Counted from the first letter of the stretch, positions 44,632 to 53,965 are shown. The stretch: 64,000 nucleotides of DNA from Streptomyces chrestomyceticus JCM 4735 (GCF_003865135.1 NZ_BHZC01000001.1:4278001-4342000), one strand, 5' to 3'. Made by a program: numbers and translations. Notes: generated from the letters alone by a model not told the origin.

Positions 44632-45831
44632 TTACGGGACAGGGTCGAGGAGTTCGTCGAACGCAGGGGCCAGCCGCTTCCACGCCCCCGGCCCGCCCGC
44701 GTACTCCTCGTCCGTGAGCAGGCAGGACTCCAGCAGCGACGTCAGCCCGTCGCGGTCCAGCCCCGGCGAGGTGAAGACCAGGTGCTGCGCGCGGTCTCCG
44801 TGCTCGGGGTGCCAGTCCAGGGCGGCCGCGGCGCGGCGTACCGGCGGCACCAGGTCCCAGGCGGCGTCCGGCAGCGCGGCCAGCCACGGCCCGGCGTTCT
44901 CGACGCACAGGGCACCGCCCGCCGCGTCCCAGGACAGCAGGGTGTCCGGCCGGTCCGCCAGCCAGAACCGGCCACGGCTGCGGGCCGCCACACAGGTCAG
45001 GTCCTCCAGCGCCGCGTACAGCCGGGCCGGGTGGAAGGGCCGGGTGCGATGCCAGACGAGCGTCCCGACGCCGTCCGCGTCGGCCTCCTGGGGGAGCAGC
45101 GCGCACGCCGGGTGCTGCCGCGCGGCGGCCGCCTCCACGTCGAATCCGGCGAAGGCCGCCGCGGCCAGCTCCCCCGGGGAGCCGACGTCCACGACCCGCG
45201 CCGTCGGATGCAGTTGGGCGAGCAACGCCAGGTCGGCGGCGTCCCCCTCCTCCTCACCCGGCACGAGGACGAGCACCGGCGGGTACTCCAGTTGCCGGGC
45301 CCAGGTGTCCGCGACGGTCCGCTGGTCGGAGGCGGCCGCGGCGAGCCCGGCCTCGGCCAGGTCGTCGCCGCAGCCCAGGTACGGCAGCAGCAGCGCCGGG
45401 TCCACGGCGGTGAGGACGCCGGTCAGCGCGAGTTCCTCGCCGCCGCAGGCGGTGACGACCTCGGCCATGGCCTTGGGCTCCACGGAGTCCCACAGTTCGA
45501 CGACGGCCAGCCGGCAGGTGCGTCCGGCGGCCAGCCGCTCCAACTCGGGAACCAGGTCCTCGCGGAGGGCGCAGCAGGCGCAGTCGTTGACCAGCGGCGC
45601 CTCGCCCGTGTCGAGCACCCCGCCGGCGTCCCGCACGGTCCGGCGAACCGTTCCTTCAGCGGCGGAGGCGAGGTCGTGGTGGAGCGCGACACTGCCGGGT
45701 ACGGCGTGCAGCAAGCGCTCCACCGCGGTCCGGCGGGCATCCGCGTGCAGCCCGCCGACGATCACCACGGGCAGCCGGTCCCCGCCGCCTCCGGGGCCGG
45801 CGGCGGCGCCCTCCCGCGACGGGCCGCCCAT
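44632..45831 (-). CDS. CobW/G3E GTPase, putative zinc metallochaperone
   Basis: 399 residues. [22 protein letters not shown] stands where the P-loop should be: the GxxGxGKT motif is not conserved ([10 protein letters not shown]), which is unusual for a G3E GTPase. The metal motif CxCC is present in [14 protein letters not shown], and the C-terminal CobW_C domain follows ([23 protein letters not shown]...[20 protein letters not shown]). It likely delivers or buffers zinc under starvation (YciC/ZagA-like), possibly without GTP hydrolysis. ATG 45831 overlaps the rpmE stop (TGATG). Confidence 0.85.
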   Translation of the reverse strand: MGGPSREGAAAGPGGGGDRLPVVIVGGLHADARRTAVERLLHAVPGSVALHHDLASAAEGTVRRTVRDAGGVLDTGEAPLVNDCACCALREDLVPELERLAAGRTCRLAVVELWDSVEPKAMAEVVTACGGEELALTGVLTAVDPALLLPYLGCGDDLAEAGLAAAASDQRTVADTWARQLEYPPVLVLVPGEEEGDAADLALLAQLHPTARVVDVGSPGELAAAAFAGFDVEAAAARQHPACALLPQEADADGVGTLVWHRTRPFHPARLYAALEDLTCVAARSRGRFWLADRPDTLLSWDAAGGALCVENAGPWLAALPDAAWDLVPPVRRAAAALDWHPEHGDRAQHLVFTSPGLDRDGLTSLLESCLLTDEEYAGGPGAWKRLAPAFDELLDPVP

Positions 45832-46085
45832 CAGCGGGCCCCGCGCTTCCCGTACCGGCGCTCGAACCGCTCGACGCGGCCCGCGGTGTCCAGTACCCGC
45901 GCCGTCCCCGTGTAGAAGGGATGGCTCGCCGAGGAGATCTCCACGTCGATGACCGGGTACGTGTTGCCGTCCTCCCACTCGACCGTCTTGTCGCTGGTCG
46001 CGGTCGACCGGGTCAGGAAGGCGTAGTCGGCGGCCCGGTCACGGAAGACGACGGGCCCGTACGGCGGGTGGATTCCAGGCTTCAT
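45831..46085 (-). CDS. rpmE2: 50S ribosomal protein L31 type B (zinc-independent)
   Basis: 84 residues, [16 protein letters not shown]...[38 protein letters not shown], the type-B form lacking the CxxC zinc site. It replaces zinc-containing L31 when zinc is scarce. The start is 9 bp after the rpmG stop; its stop overlaps the CobW-like gene start. Confidence 0.97.
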   Translation of the reverse strand: MKPGIHPPYGPVVFRDRAADYAFLTRSTATSDKTVEWEDGNTYPVIDVEISSASHPFYTGTARVLDTAGRVERFERRYGKRGAR

Positions 46086-46093
46086 GACGCTGC

Positions 46094-46258
46094 TCAGCGC
46101 TCCTCTCGGAAGTCGACGTGGCGGCCGGCGACCGGGTCGTACTTCTTCAGCACCAGCCGGTCCGGGTTGTTCCGGCGGTTCTTGCGGGTGACGTAGGTGT
46201 AGCCGGTGCCGGCGGTGGACCGGAGTTTGATCACGGGTCGTAGTTCGTTGCGGGCCAT
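46094..46258 (-). CDS. rpmG: 50S ribosomal protein L33, zinc-independent paralogue
   Basis: 54 residues: [20 protein letters not shown], then [20 protein letters not shown] and a tail ending FREER. This is the L33 fold without the two Cys pairs. A -10-like TATAGT (46270-46265 on the minus strand) lies only 6 bases before the ATG and there is no ribosome-binding site, so the mRNA may be leaderless. It is the first gene of the minus-strand half of the zinc-starvation locus, divergent from rpmB. Confidence 0.95.
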   Translation of the reverse strand: MARNELRPVIKLRSTAGTGYTYVTRKNRRNNPDRLVLKKYDPVAGRHVDFREER

Positions 46259-46271
46259 GGGCGCTACTATA

Positions 46272-46293
46272 CAGAAATGGTTTCCATTTTCAT
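46272..46293. promoter_or_regulatory. Putative Zur box shared by rpmG and rpmB
   Basis: GAAATGG-TTT-CCATTTT (46274-46290), reading TGAAAATGG on the minus strand, resembles the actinobacterial Zur palindrome TGAAAATG(A/G)TTTTCA. It is centred in the 50-bp gap between two divergent sets of zinc-free ribosomal genes and overlaps the likely promoters of both. Confidence 0.8.
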
Positions 46294-46308
46294 TAGGAGG
46301 TTCTGACC

Positions 46309-46545
46309 GTGTCCGCCCACTGCCAGCTCACCGGCCGCCGGCCCGGCTTCGGCAAATCCGTCTCGCACTCGCACCGCCGCACGTCCCGGCGCTTCGACCC
46401 CAACATCCAGCGCAAGCGCTACTGGCTGGCGAGCGAGGGCCGGCATGTGCGCCTCACGCTCAGCGCGAAGGGGATCAAGACCGTGGACACGATCGGGATC
46501 GAGGCGGCCGTCGCCCGGATCCGCGCACGAGGGGAGAAGGTCTGA
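46309..46545 (+). CDS. rpmB: 50S ribosomal protein L28, zinc-independent paralogue
   Basis: 78 residues, [39 protein letters not shown], with one Cys in place of the four-Cys zinc site. GTG 46309 follows AGGAGGTTCTGACC. Its stop overlaps the rpsN ATG (TGATG). It is divergent from rpmG under the same Zur-like site. Confidence 0.96.
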   Translation: MSAHCQLTGRRPGFGKSVSHSHRRTSRRFDPNIQRKRYWLASEGRHVRLTLSAKGIKTVDTIGIEAAVARIRARGEKV

Positions 46546-46850
46546 TGGCCAAGAAGAGCAAGATCGCGAAGAACGAGAAGCGGCGCGCGACGGTGGCCCG
46601 CTACGCCGCCCGGCGGGCCCTGCTGAAGTCCGTCATCCGCAATCCGCACACCCCGGAGCAGGAGCGGCTGGCCGCCCAGCACGAACTCGCCCGCCAGCCG
46701 CGCGACGCGAGCGCCACCCGCGTACGCAACCGCGACAGCGTCGACGGCCGCCCGCGCGGCTACTTCCGCGCCTTCGGCCTCTCCCGGGTCAAGCTCCGCG
46801 AGCAGGCGCACGCGGGGTTCCTGCCGGGGGTGCGGAAGTCGAGCTGGTAG
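46545..46850 (+). CDS. rpsN: 30S ribosomal protein S14, zinc-independent paralogue
   Basis: 101 residues, [34 protein letters not shown]...[33 protein letters not shown], the long Cys-free S14 form that substitutes for the zinc-binding form. It is translationally coupled to rpmB. Confidence 0.97.
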   Translation: MAKKSKIAKNEKRRATVARYAARRALLKSVIRNPHTPEQERLAAQHELARQPRDASATRVRNRDSVDGRPRGYFRAFGLSRVKLREQAHAGFLPGVRKSSW

Positions 46851-46860
46851 GGGGACGGGG

Positions 46861-46899
46861 CGGCCACGGACCCGAGCTCGAAGCCCGGGCCCGTGGCCG
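46861..46899. terminator. Hairpin between convergent rpsN and the Uma2 gene
   Basis: 14-bp arms (CGGCCACGGACCCG and CGGGCCCGTGGCCG) with one wobble pair, just after the rpsN stop. Confidence 0.75.
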
Positions 46900-46907
46900 A
46901 CGTGGGT

Positions 46908-47528
46908 TCAGAACTCGCCTGTGTCGATCTCGAAGTCGAACGGAGCCGGAAGGGCGATCGTCTTGGAAAGGGCGACGGCCGACAGACGGGTGTACCTGTC
47001 GCCCTTCGGTTCGGAGTAAAGCGTGACCTGCTCCGCTTCCCGGTCCACCAGCAGGTAGAAGGGGATGCCGGCACGGGCGTAACCGCGCAGCTTGGGGCCG
47101 CGGTCCTGCTCCGCGGTGGATTTCGAGGTGACCTCGCCCACCAGCATCACCGGCGACGGATCGTGGTACTCCAGCCTGTCACTGAAACTCCCCTTCGGAG
47201 CGATCACCAGGTCAGGGACGACCTTTCCGGTGATCGAGACCCCCGGTACGTTCAGGCCGAGCCCGGTACGCGTGCGCAGCTTTGCGTCCTTGCGGCGGCC
47301 GGCCACCTGGTCCGCGACTTCGGCCACAATTTCCTCGTGTTCGCCATTGGCGGGTGGCACCACGCGGATCTCCCCTTCGATCAGTTCCACGCGCCACCCC
47401 TCGGGAGATGCCGCGCTCAACGCTTCGAAGGCTTCCTCGACCGACGCGCAATCGGCTTCCTCACCGATCGCGTACGGACCGCGCTCTGGGGCTGCCAATG
47501 CCACGGGACCTCCTTCGTGCGGTGCCAC
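46908..47528 (-). CDS. Uma2 family protein (DUF820)
   Basis: 206 residues: WRVELIEGEIRVVPPANGEHEEIVAEVADQV, GKVVPDLVIAPKGSF and PVMLVGEVTSKSTAEQDRGPKLRGYARAGIPFYLLVDREAEQVTLY, the PD-(D/E)XK-like Uma2 fold. Role unknown. It is convergent with rpsN. A start a few codons further in is possible (MAPHEGG at 47528 has no strong ribosome-binding site). Confidence 0.86.
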   Translation of the reverse strand: MAPHEGGPVALAAPERGPYAIGEEADCASVEEAFEALSAASPEGWRVELIEGEIRVVPPANGEHEEIVAEVADQVAGRRKDAKLRTRTGLGLNVPGVSITGKVVPDLVIAPKGSFSDRLEYHDPSPVMLVGEVTSKSTAEQDRGPKLRGYARAGIPFYLLVDREAEQVTLYSEPKGDRYTRLSAVALSKTIALPAPFDFEIDTGEF

Positions 47529-47597
47529 ACTGTCACTGTAAGCGACACCGAGCGGGCATTCGGGTGATTCTTCACCCGAACGAGCGTGCCCTCCCTT

Positions 47598-48443
47598 TCA
47601 GCTATCCCCGCCCTCGTCGATCAACCGCCGCACCTCACGGTCGATGAGGCCCAGGCGGGCCTCCGCGACCAGGGGGACGGCGCGGCGCTGGCGGCGGGCC
47701 TCGGACAGGTCGATGTCCACCGTGACCAGCGCGGTCTCCCATTTCGGGGCCTGCGCCACCACCGTGCCGCGCGGGTCCACCACCCGGGAGCCGCCCCAGA
47801 AGGCGGCGCCGTGCTCGTTGCCCACGCGGTTGACGAAGACGATCCAGCACTGGAGCATCCGTGCCGTGTAGGAGAGCAGCGTGTCCCAGTACGAGCCGGT
47901 GTCCATCGCCTCCGGGTCGAGGCTGGCGGCGCTGTTGGTGGGGACGAACAGCACCTCGGCGCCGTCCTGCACCGCGATCCAGGGCAGCACCGGCTGCCAG
48001 GCGTCGTTGCAGACCAGCGTCGCGCCGCGGCCGCCACTGGGGGACTTCGTCAGGCCGTACGCGCGGAGCGACTGGCCCGGGCTGACGTGCTTGCGCTCCT
48101 CCCAGGAGAGGTAGTTCGGGAGGTAGAGCTTGCGGTGCGCGTGCAGCAGCGTGCCGCCGGCGTAGTAGGCGGCCGTGTTGTAGGCGCGCAGAACCGTGTG
48201 CTCGTGGAAGCCCACGAGGACGTCCGGGCCGAGGGTGCTCAGGTCGCGCAGCCGCGGGTCCTGTGCTTCGACCGAGACGTCCCGGGGCAGGGCGCCCAGG
48301 TGGTATCCGTGCAGGCTCAGTTCGGGGAAGACGACGAGGTCGGCGCCCTGTTCGGCGGACTTCTCGACCTCCTCGCGCGCGGTGGCGAGGTTCGCGTCGA
48401 CCTCGCCCAGCGCGCAGTCCGTCTGCGCCAGCGCCACCCGCAT
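47598..48443 (-). CDS. Carbon-nitrogen hydrolase (nitrilase superfamily)
   Basis: 281 residues with the Glu-Lys-Cys triad: Glu in VVFPELSLHGY, Lys in HAHRKLYLPNY and Cys in GATLVCNDAWQPVLPWIAV. Starts MRVALAQTDCALGEVDANLA, the usual nitrilase opening. Branch-level function (amidase, NAD synthetase-like, carbamoylase) cannot be told. The nearest gene upstream is an unrelated hydrolase, so it is probably monocistronic. Confidence 0.9.
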   Translation of the reverse strand: MRVALAQTDCALGEVDANLATAREEVEKSAEQGADLVVFPELSLHGYHLGALPRDVSVEAQDPRLRDLSTLGPDVLVGFHEHTVLRAYNTAAYYAGGTLLHAHRKLYLPNYLSWEERKHVSPGQSLRAYGLTKSPSGGRGATLVCNDAWQPVLPWIAVQDGAEVLFVPTNSAASLDPEAMDTGSYWDTLLSYTARMLQCWIVFVNRVGNEHGAAFWGGSRVVDPRGTVVAQAPKWETALVTVDIDLSEARRQRRAVPLVAEARLGLIDREVRRLIDEGGDS

Positions 48444-48603
48444 GCCCGCACCTCGCTCCGTCGGCCGTCACGCCCGCCGGGACGGCGTGTGGCGGGCGGT
48501 ACACCCGCCTTGCGCACGGTTTGCGGCGTTACGGGCGGTACGTAGCCATGCTGACAGAGGATGCGGGCACGGGCCTGTTCGCGGCAGGCCCGCCCCCGAA
48601 CCA

Positions 48604-48631
48604 GCGCATCAGGCGCATCAGGCGCATCAGG
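48604..48631. repeat. Threefold 9-bp repeat at the stop of the alpha/beta hydrolase
   Basis: GCGCATCAG repeated three times between 48604 and 48630. On the minus strand the unit contains TGATGCGCC, so the stop codon of the hydrolase (48627-48629) is duplicated downstream. Confidence 0.8.
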
Positions 48632-49394
48632 CGCGGAGGAACTCCTCCACCGTGGTGGCCAGCGCCACCGGCGTCTCGTGCATCGGATAGTGCCCCGACC
48701 CCTCGATCGTGACGATCTCGGCCTGCGGGTACCACCGCTGCCAGGTCTCCCGCATCAGATCGGCCGTCAGCGCGAGGTCGTACGCCCCGACGACCACCCG
48801 TACGGGGACGGCGTACCGCTTCGCCGCGTCCGCGACCGCCTCCGAGAGATCGAGCGACTGCCAGCTGGCGAGGTAGGCCGCGTGCGCCTCCTCGCGGGAG
48901 ATGTCGAGCGAGTGGCGCACCATGCGGTCCAGCCAGACCGGGCTCGCCCGGTGGCCCGTGACCAGGTCGATGATGGCGCGCCGCTTGGCCGGGTCCTTCG
49001 AGGCCCCGTAGAACAGCTCGTGCGTCGCGTCGTCCATCGGGTACGCCCCGGCGGGGACCGGCGCCAGGCCGACCATCCGGTTCACCCGATGGGGCGCGTC
49101 GACCAGCACCTGCTGCATCGCCTTGCCGCCCATCGAGTGGCCCACCAGGGAGAACCGCTCCCAGCCGAGCTGGTCGGCGAGGGCCAGCACATCGCCGGCG
49201 ATCTCCGGCAGGTCGAAGCGGCCCGGTACGTACTTGCGGTCGCCGTAGCCGCGGCAGTCCAGGAAGGCGTACGTGAAGGCGGTCCGGTCCAGGAAGTCCA
49301 GGACGGAACCCCAGCCGGCCGAGGTGCCGAACCAGTCGTGGAGAACGATCACCGGGTGCGGTCCTGAACCGATGGCGCGGTGCGCGATGGCCAT
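48627..49394 (-). CDS. Alpha/beta hydrolase
   Basis: 255 residues. HDWFGTSAGWGSVLDFL (oxyanion His), FLDCRGYGDR, nucleophile SLVGHSMGGKAMQQV, Asp in VRVVVGAYDLALT and His in IEGSGHYPMHETP; a canonical triad. Substrate unknown. ATG 49394 (MAIAHRAIG) has AAGGGAGTCG upstream and begins the conserved sequence; the long open frame beyond is a Pro/Arg-rich shadow. Confidence 0.9.
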   Translation of the reverse strand: MAIAHRAIGSGPHPVIVLHDWFGTSAGWGSVLDFLDRTAFTYAFLDCRGYGDRKYVPGRFDLPEIAGDVLALADQLGWERFSLVGHSMGGKAMQQVLVDAPHRVNRMVGLAPVPAGAYPMDDATHELFYGASKDPAKRRAIIDLVTGHRASPVWLDRMVRHSLDISREEAHAAYLASWQSLDLSEAVADAAKRYAVPVRVVVGAYDLALTADLMRETWQRWYPQAEIVTIEGSGHYPMHETPVALATTVEEFLRA

Positions 49395-49651
49395 ACGGGC
49401 GACTCCCTTGTCTGCCGTCGTGTCTGCCGTGGGCGGGGGTGCTGGTGCGGGGCGTGGGGGCGGGGTGCGGGCCTGGGTCGGCGCGCGCATTCTCCCCCTA
49501 GTCAGGCGGGTCGGGTAGGGGAGGTAACCGGCCAACGTCGGTGTTGACGGCGCGCCTTGACGCGGGCGGGCGGCGGCGCGGGGCCCGGTCGGCGGGCCGT
49601 GGGGAGCACGGGTGCCGGGCCGCGTGGGGCGGAGGGTGGGAAAGTACCCGT

Positions 49652-51322
49652 ATGCGGTGGGTGATCGGGGGAACGGGCGACGGGCGGGTGGTGGCGTGCG
49701 CCGTGGACGCGGCCGGGCGCCCGGTAGGGGTGCCGGTCCGGGCGGCGGGCGTGGCGGAGGCCGTACGCGCGTGTCCGGAGGCGGAGCGGTGGGTGTGGCG
49801 GTCGACCGCGGAGACGTACCGGAAGCTGCTCGCGGCGGGCGTCCGGGTCGAGCGGTGCTATGACGTCGAGGCGGCCGAGGCGCTGCTGATCGGGCACGAG
49901 GAGGGCCAGTCGGGCCAGCCGCGGTCGCTGGCCGCGGCGTGGGCGCGGCGGCACCGGCTGCCGGTGCCCGGCGATCCGCCGGTGCGCGGGGCGGAGACCC
50001 AGCCATCGCTGTTCGAGCCGGGCCCGGTGCCGCTGCCGCCGGGGGTGGACGAGTTCACGGCGCTGCTGGAGGTGTACGCGGGGCAACTGGAGCGTACGGA
50101 GCGGGCCGAGCACCCGGGCCGGATGCGGCTGCTGCTGGCCGCCGAGTCGGCCGGGATGCTGGTGGCGGCGGAGATGCGGCGGGCCGGGCTGCCGTGGCGG
50201 GCGGACGTGCACCGGGAGCTGCTGGACGAGCTGCTCGGCGAGCGCTACCCGGGCGGTCTGGAGCCGCGCCGTATGGCGGGGCTGGCCGAGGAGGTGTCGC
50301 GGGCGTTCGGGGAGGGCGTACGGGTGCGCCCGGATCTGCCGGGTGAGATCGTCAAGGCGTTCGCCGGTGCCGGGATCACGCTGCGGTCGACCCGTAAGTG
50401 GGAGTTGCAGGAGATCCGGCATCCGGCGGTGGCGCCGCTGCTGGAGTACAAGCGCCTGTACCGGCTGCACACGGCGCACGGCTGGGCGTGGCTGCAGCAG
50501 TGGGTGCACGAGGGCCGGTTCCGTCCGGAGTACCTGCCCGGGGGGACGGTCTCGGGCCGCTGGACGACCAACGGCGGCGGCGCGCTCCAGATCCCGAAGG
50601 TGGTCCGCAGGGCCGTGGTGGCCGATCCGGGCTGGCGGCTGGTGGTCGCGGACGCCGAGCAGATGGAGCCCCGGGTGCTGGCGGCGGTCTCCCGGGACCG
50701 GGGGCTGATGGAGGTGGCGGGCAGCGGCCGCGACCTGTACGCGGACCTGGCGGCGCGGGCCTTCGGGGGTGACCGGGCGCAGGCGAAGCTGGGGCTGCTG
50801 GGCGCCATTTACGGCCAGACGTCCGGGGACGCCCTCAAGCACATGGCGGATCTGCGGCGGCGCTACCCGGACGCGGTGGAGTACGTGGACGCGGCGGCGC
50901 GCGCGGGCGAGGAGGGCCGGCTCGTACGGACGTGGCTGGGGCGCACCTGCCCGCCGGTCTCCGTGGCGCCGCCCGACGAGGCGGGGCTGCCGCAGGAGGA
51001 AAACGTTCCGGCATACGGCAGTACGGCGAGCGCCCGGGCCCGTGGCCGGTTCACCCGTAACTTCGTGGTGCAGGGCAGCGCCGCCGACTGGGCGCTGCTG
51101 ATGCTGGCCGCGCTGCGCCGGTCGCTGGCACCGCTCCGGGCGGAGCTGGTCTTCTTCCAGCACGACGAGGTGATCGTGCACGCCCCCGAGGAGGAGGCCG
51201 GGACGGTGGCGGCGGCCGTCGCGGAGGCCGCCGAGCTGGCGGGGCGCACGGCGTTCGGTGTGACGCCGGTGCGGTTCCCGTTCAGTACGGCGGTGGTGGA
51301 GTGTTACGCCGATGCGAAGTGA
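49652..51322 (+). CDS. Bifunctional 3'-5' exonuclease/DNA polymerase (family A, PolA-like)
   Basis: 556 residues, shorter than PolA, with a degenerate exonuclease-like N-terminus and an intact polymerase domain. Motif A is LVVADAEQMEPRVLAAVS, motif B AKLGLLGAIYGQTSGDAL, and motif C VFFQHDEVIVHAP; SGRWTTNGGGALQIPK precedes motif A. This is the actinobacterial second PolA-like protein, whose repair or replication role is poorly known. ATG 49652 lies after GGAGGGTGGGAAAG. It corresponds to the gene next to the zinc-starvation locus in S. coelicolor (SCO3434, from memory). Confidence 0.92.
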   Translation: MRWVIGGTGDGRVVACAVDAAGRPVGVPVRAAGVAEAVRACPEAERWVWRSTAETYRKLLAAGVRVERCYDVEAAEALLIGHEEGQSGQPRSLAAAWARRHRLPVPGDPPVRGAETQPSLFEPGPVPLPPGVDEFTALLEVYAGQLERTERAEHPGRMRLLLAAESAGMLVAAEMRRAGLPWRADVHRELLDELLGERYPGGLEPRRMAGLAEEVSRAFGEGVRVRPDLPGEIVKAFAGAGITLRSTRKWELQEIRHPAVAPLLEYKRLYRLHTAHGWAWLQQWVHEGRFRPEYLPGGTVSGRWTTNGGGALQIPKVVRRAVVADPGWRLVVADAEQMEPRVLAAVSRDRGLMEVAGSGRDLYADLAARAFGGDRAQAKLGLLGAIYGQTSGDALKHMADLRRRYPDAVEYVDAAARAGEEGRLVRTWLGRTCPPVSVAPPDEAGLPQEENVPAYGSTASARARGRFTRNFVVQGSAADWALLMLAALRRSLAPLRAELVFFQHDEVIVHAPEEEAGTVAAAVAEAAELAGRTAFGVTPVRFPFSTAVVECYADAK

Positions 51323-51380
51323 GGCGGCGGGGTAGACGGGACGGTGGGGAACAGAGTGTGGAGTGCAGAGAGAGGAGTGC

Positions 51381-52364
51381 GTGCCTGCTGTGCATGTCGA
51401 TCCTGAGCTTGCGCCCGTACTGGAGCAATTGCCTCCGCTTCTCGACCCGTACGCCGACATCGAGGGCACCCGCACGGGGATGCACGCCCTCGCCCGCCAC
51501 TTCCCCGCGGACCGCTACGGGGTGACGAGCGAGCGGTTCGCGGTGCCGCGGCCGGATGGTTCGCGGCTGGCCGTGGAGGTCTACCGGCCGGCGGACGTGC
51601 CGGGCCCGCTGCCCGCGGTGCTGCACTTCCACGGCGGCGGTTACACGTTCGGGCAGGCGCCGCCCGGTGAGGACCGTACGGCGATCGGGCTGGTCCGCGA
51701 GGTGCGGGCGGCGGTGGTCTCGGTGGAGTACCGCCTCGCCCCGGAGCACCCGTGCCCGGCGGCGGTCGAGGACTGCTACCTCGCCCTGGAGTGGACGGCC
51801 GGGCAGGCCGCGGCGCTCGGTGTCGACGCCGCGCGCCTCGCGGTCGGCGGGCAGTCCGCCGGGGGCGGGCTCGCCGCCGCCGTCGCGCTGATGGCGCGTG
51901 ACCGGGGCGGCCCGGCCCTCGTCCACCAGTCGCTGGTCGTACCCGATCTGGACGACACGGCGGGTACGGGGCCGACGCCCGCGAACGGCGACCCGCGACT
52001 GCCGGACGGCGCGTTCATCCAGCAGGGCTGGCGGCACTACGCGCCGGAGGGGGCCGCCGCGTACCCGTACGCCGCCGCGGCCCGCGCCACCGATCTGCGC
52101 GGCCTGCCCGCCGCCTGCGTCGTCGTCTGCGGCCTCGACCCGCTGCGGGACACCGGGCTCGCCTACGCCCGCCGGCTGCGGGACGCCGGGGTACGGGTCG
52201 CGCTGCACCACGTACCGGGGGCCTGGCACGGTTTCGAGATGTTCGCCCCGGACTCCCGCCTCGCACGGGAGACGACGGCCCGCTGGACGGGCCTGCTGCG
52301 CGCCGCGCTCCACGGGGACCGCGCCCCGCTCAGCCGGACGCCGTCGCCGCCGGCCCGCGCGTGA
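51381..52364 (+). CDS. Alpha/beta hydrolase fold-3 (HSL family) esterase
   Basis: 327 residues with the HSL family marks: oxyanion HFHGGGYTFGQ (about residue 78), nucleophile GGQSAGGGLAAAVAL, Asp in CGLDPLRDTGLAYA and His in VPGAWHGFEMF. A cytosolic carboxylesterase/lipase of unknown substrate. The start is uncertain: GTG 51381 has GAGAGGAG very close, GTG 51390 has it at 12 bases, and GTG 51363 would use no visible site. Confidence 0.87.
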   Translation: MPAVHVDPELAPVLEQLPPLLDPYADIEGTRTGMHALARHFPADRYGVTSERFAVPRPDGSRLAVEVYRPADVPGPLPAVLHFHGGGYTFGQAPPGEDRTAIGLVREVRAAVVSVEYRLAPEHPCPAAVEDCYLALEWTAGQAAALGVDAARLAVGGQSAGGGLAAAVALMARDRGGPALVHQSLVVPDLDDTAGTGPTPANGDPRLPDGAFIQQGWRHYAPEGAAAYPYAAAARATDLRGLPAACVVVCGLDPLRDTGLAYARRLRDAGVRVALHHVPGAWHGFEMFAPDSRLARETTARWTGLLRAALHGDRAPLSRTPSPPARA

Positions 52365-52563
52365 TCCGCGCCATCGCCGCGAGGCGGGTGAGCAGGTCGC
52401 CCTCGCCGTGCAGAAGCCGCTCGACGGGTGCGGCGGCGCCCGTTTCCGGCCGTACGCGGTGGCCGGAACGCCCGGCGGGCCCCCGTCCTCCGGGGCGGCG
52501 ACCCCGGCGTGACCACGCCATAGACTCGGCGGACAGCCGCGTACGTACGGAAAGGGATCAGCG

Positions 52564-53421
52564 TTGGCCGACACCGGAGGGACTCCAGACGCCTCGGCAC
52601 CGGCCGGGACCCCGGCGCCGGCGACGGCGCCCGAGACCAAGCTGGGCCCCAAGGACCGCCGCAAGCGGATCGCGGACCGGGTGCTGGCCGAGGGGCAGGT
52701 CAGCATCGAGGACCTGGTGCAGGAGCTGGGCGTCAGCCAGATGACGGTCCACCGCGACCTGGACTCCCTGGAGCACCAGGGCTGGCTGCGCAAGGTGCGC
52801 GGCGGCGCGACCGCCGCGCCCAACGCGCTGTTCGAGTCCAACGCGCGCTGGCGCGGCAACGAGCAGGTGGCGGCGAAGGAGGCGATCTGCGCGGCCGCGC
52901 TGGCCATCGCCGAGCCCGGCCAGGCCGTCATCATCGACGACTCCAGTACGGCGCTGCCGCTGGCCCGCTCGCTCGCCTCGCGCGGCGCGTACACGGTGAT
53001 CACCAACTCGCTCCAGGTGATCAACGAGCTGGCCGAGGAACCCGACATCCGGGTGATCGCGCTGGGCGGCGAGTACCACGCCGCCTTCAACGCCTTCCTC
53101 GGCATGTCCACGGCCGACATCGCCCGCAGCTTCCGCGCCGATGTCGCCTTCCTGTCCACCTCCGCCGTCGACAACGGCCACTGCTACCACCAGGCCCAGG
53201 AGAACGTCCTGGTCAAGCGGGCGCTGATGGCCGCGGCGCGGCGCAAGGTGCTGCTGGTGGACCACTCCAAGTTCGGCCGCCAGGCGCTGTATTCGCTGGC
53301 GCCGCTGGCCGACTTCGACCTCGTCATCTCCGACGAGCAGCTTCCGCAGGAGGAGCGGGACGCGCTGCAATCACTGGGAGTACGGTACGAGTTGGCGACG
53401 GAGGGGGCGCATCGGGCGTGA
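52564..53421 (+). CDS. DeoR/GlpR family transcriptional regulator
   Basis: 285 residues. A ~30-residue Pro/Ala N-terminal extension precedes the DeoR HTH (KRIADRVLAEGQVSIEDLVQELGVSQMTVHRDLDSLEHQGWLRKVRGGA); the sugar-phosphate-sensing domain has ITNSLQVINEL, DVAFLSTSAVD and LVDHSKFGRQAL. It starts at TTG 52564 with AAGGGA upstream. Its stop overlaps the RidA-like gene by GTGA, so the two are coupled. The controlled pathway is not evident from neighbours. Confidence 0.92.
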   Translation: MADTGGTPDASAPAGTPAPATAPETKLGPKDRRKRIADRVLAEGQVSIEDLVQELGVSQMTVHRDLDSLEHQGWLRKVRGGATAAPNALFESNARWRGNEQVAAKEAICAAALAIAEPGQAVIIDDSSTALPLARSLASRGAYTVITNSLQVINELAEEPDIRVIALGGEYHAAFNAFLGMSTADIARSFRADVAFLSTSAVDNGHCYHQAQENVLVKRALMAAARRKVLLVDHSKFGRQALYSLAPLADFDLVISDEQLPQEERDALQSLGVRYELATEGAHRA

Positions 53422-53915
53422 GCGGCGGAGGGGGCGGATCGGGCGTGGGTGACGCAGGTGCACGGGACGTGAGTGGCGAACGGGTACCGGGCGGCGAGCA
53501 GCCACCTGTGGCAGCCGGTGGCTTCGAACGGGTGAACCCGCCCGAGCTGTCGCCGCCGACGGGTTTCAGCCATGCCGTACGGGCCGCGCCCGGCACCCTG
53601 GTGTTCCTGGCCGGCCAGACCGCCCTCGACGGGACGGGCCGCATCGTCGGTACCGGCGTCGTCGAGCAGTTCGAACGGGCGCTGACCAACCTGCTGGCCA
53701 CGGCACGAGCCGCCGGTGCGGGCCCCGGCGACCTCGCCAAGCTGACCGTCTTCGCCGTGGACGTGGCCGACTACCGCCGCAACGCGGCCGCGATCGGCCG
53801 GGTGTGGAAGCGGCTGGTCGGCGCCGACTATCCGGCGATGGCGGTGATCGGGGCGACGCGGTTGTGGGACGAGGCGGCGTTGGTGGAGATCGAAGGGGTC
53901 GCGGTCGTCCGGTAA
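53418..53915 (+). CDS. RidA family protein (YjgF/YER057c/UK114)
   Basis: 165 residues; the RidA core begins near residue 38 (ERVNPPELSPPTGFSHAVRAAPGTLVFLAGQTALDGTGRIVGTG) and ends WDEAALVEIEGVAV. RidA proteins hydrolyse reactive enamines/imines. The Arg of the catalytic site is not in the canonical place (family SNCxR replaced), so activity is uncertain. GTG 53418 overlaps the DeoR stop. The first ~35 residues are Gly-rich and not family-like. Confidence 0.88.
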   Translation: MSGGGGGSGVGDAGARDVSGERVPGGEQPPVAAGGFERVNPPELSPPTGFSHAVRAAPGTLVFLAGQTALDGTGRIVGTGVVEQFERALTNLLATARAAGAGPGDLAKLTVFAVDVADYRRNAAAIGRVWKRLVGADYPAMAVIGATRLWDEAALVEIEGVAVVR

Positions 53916-53965
53916 GGGCTGGCGGAGGTGTGAAGCCGGAGGGGGCGGCAAGCCGCCCGTACGCG

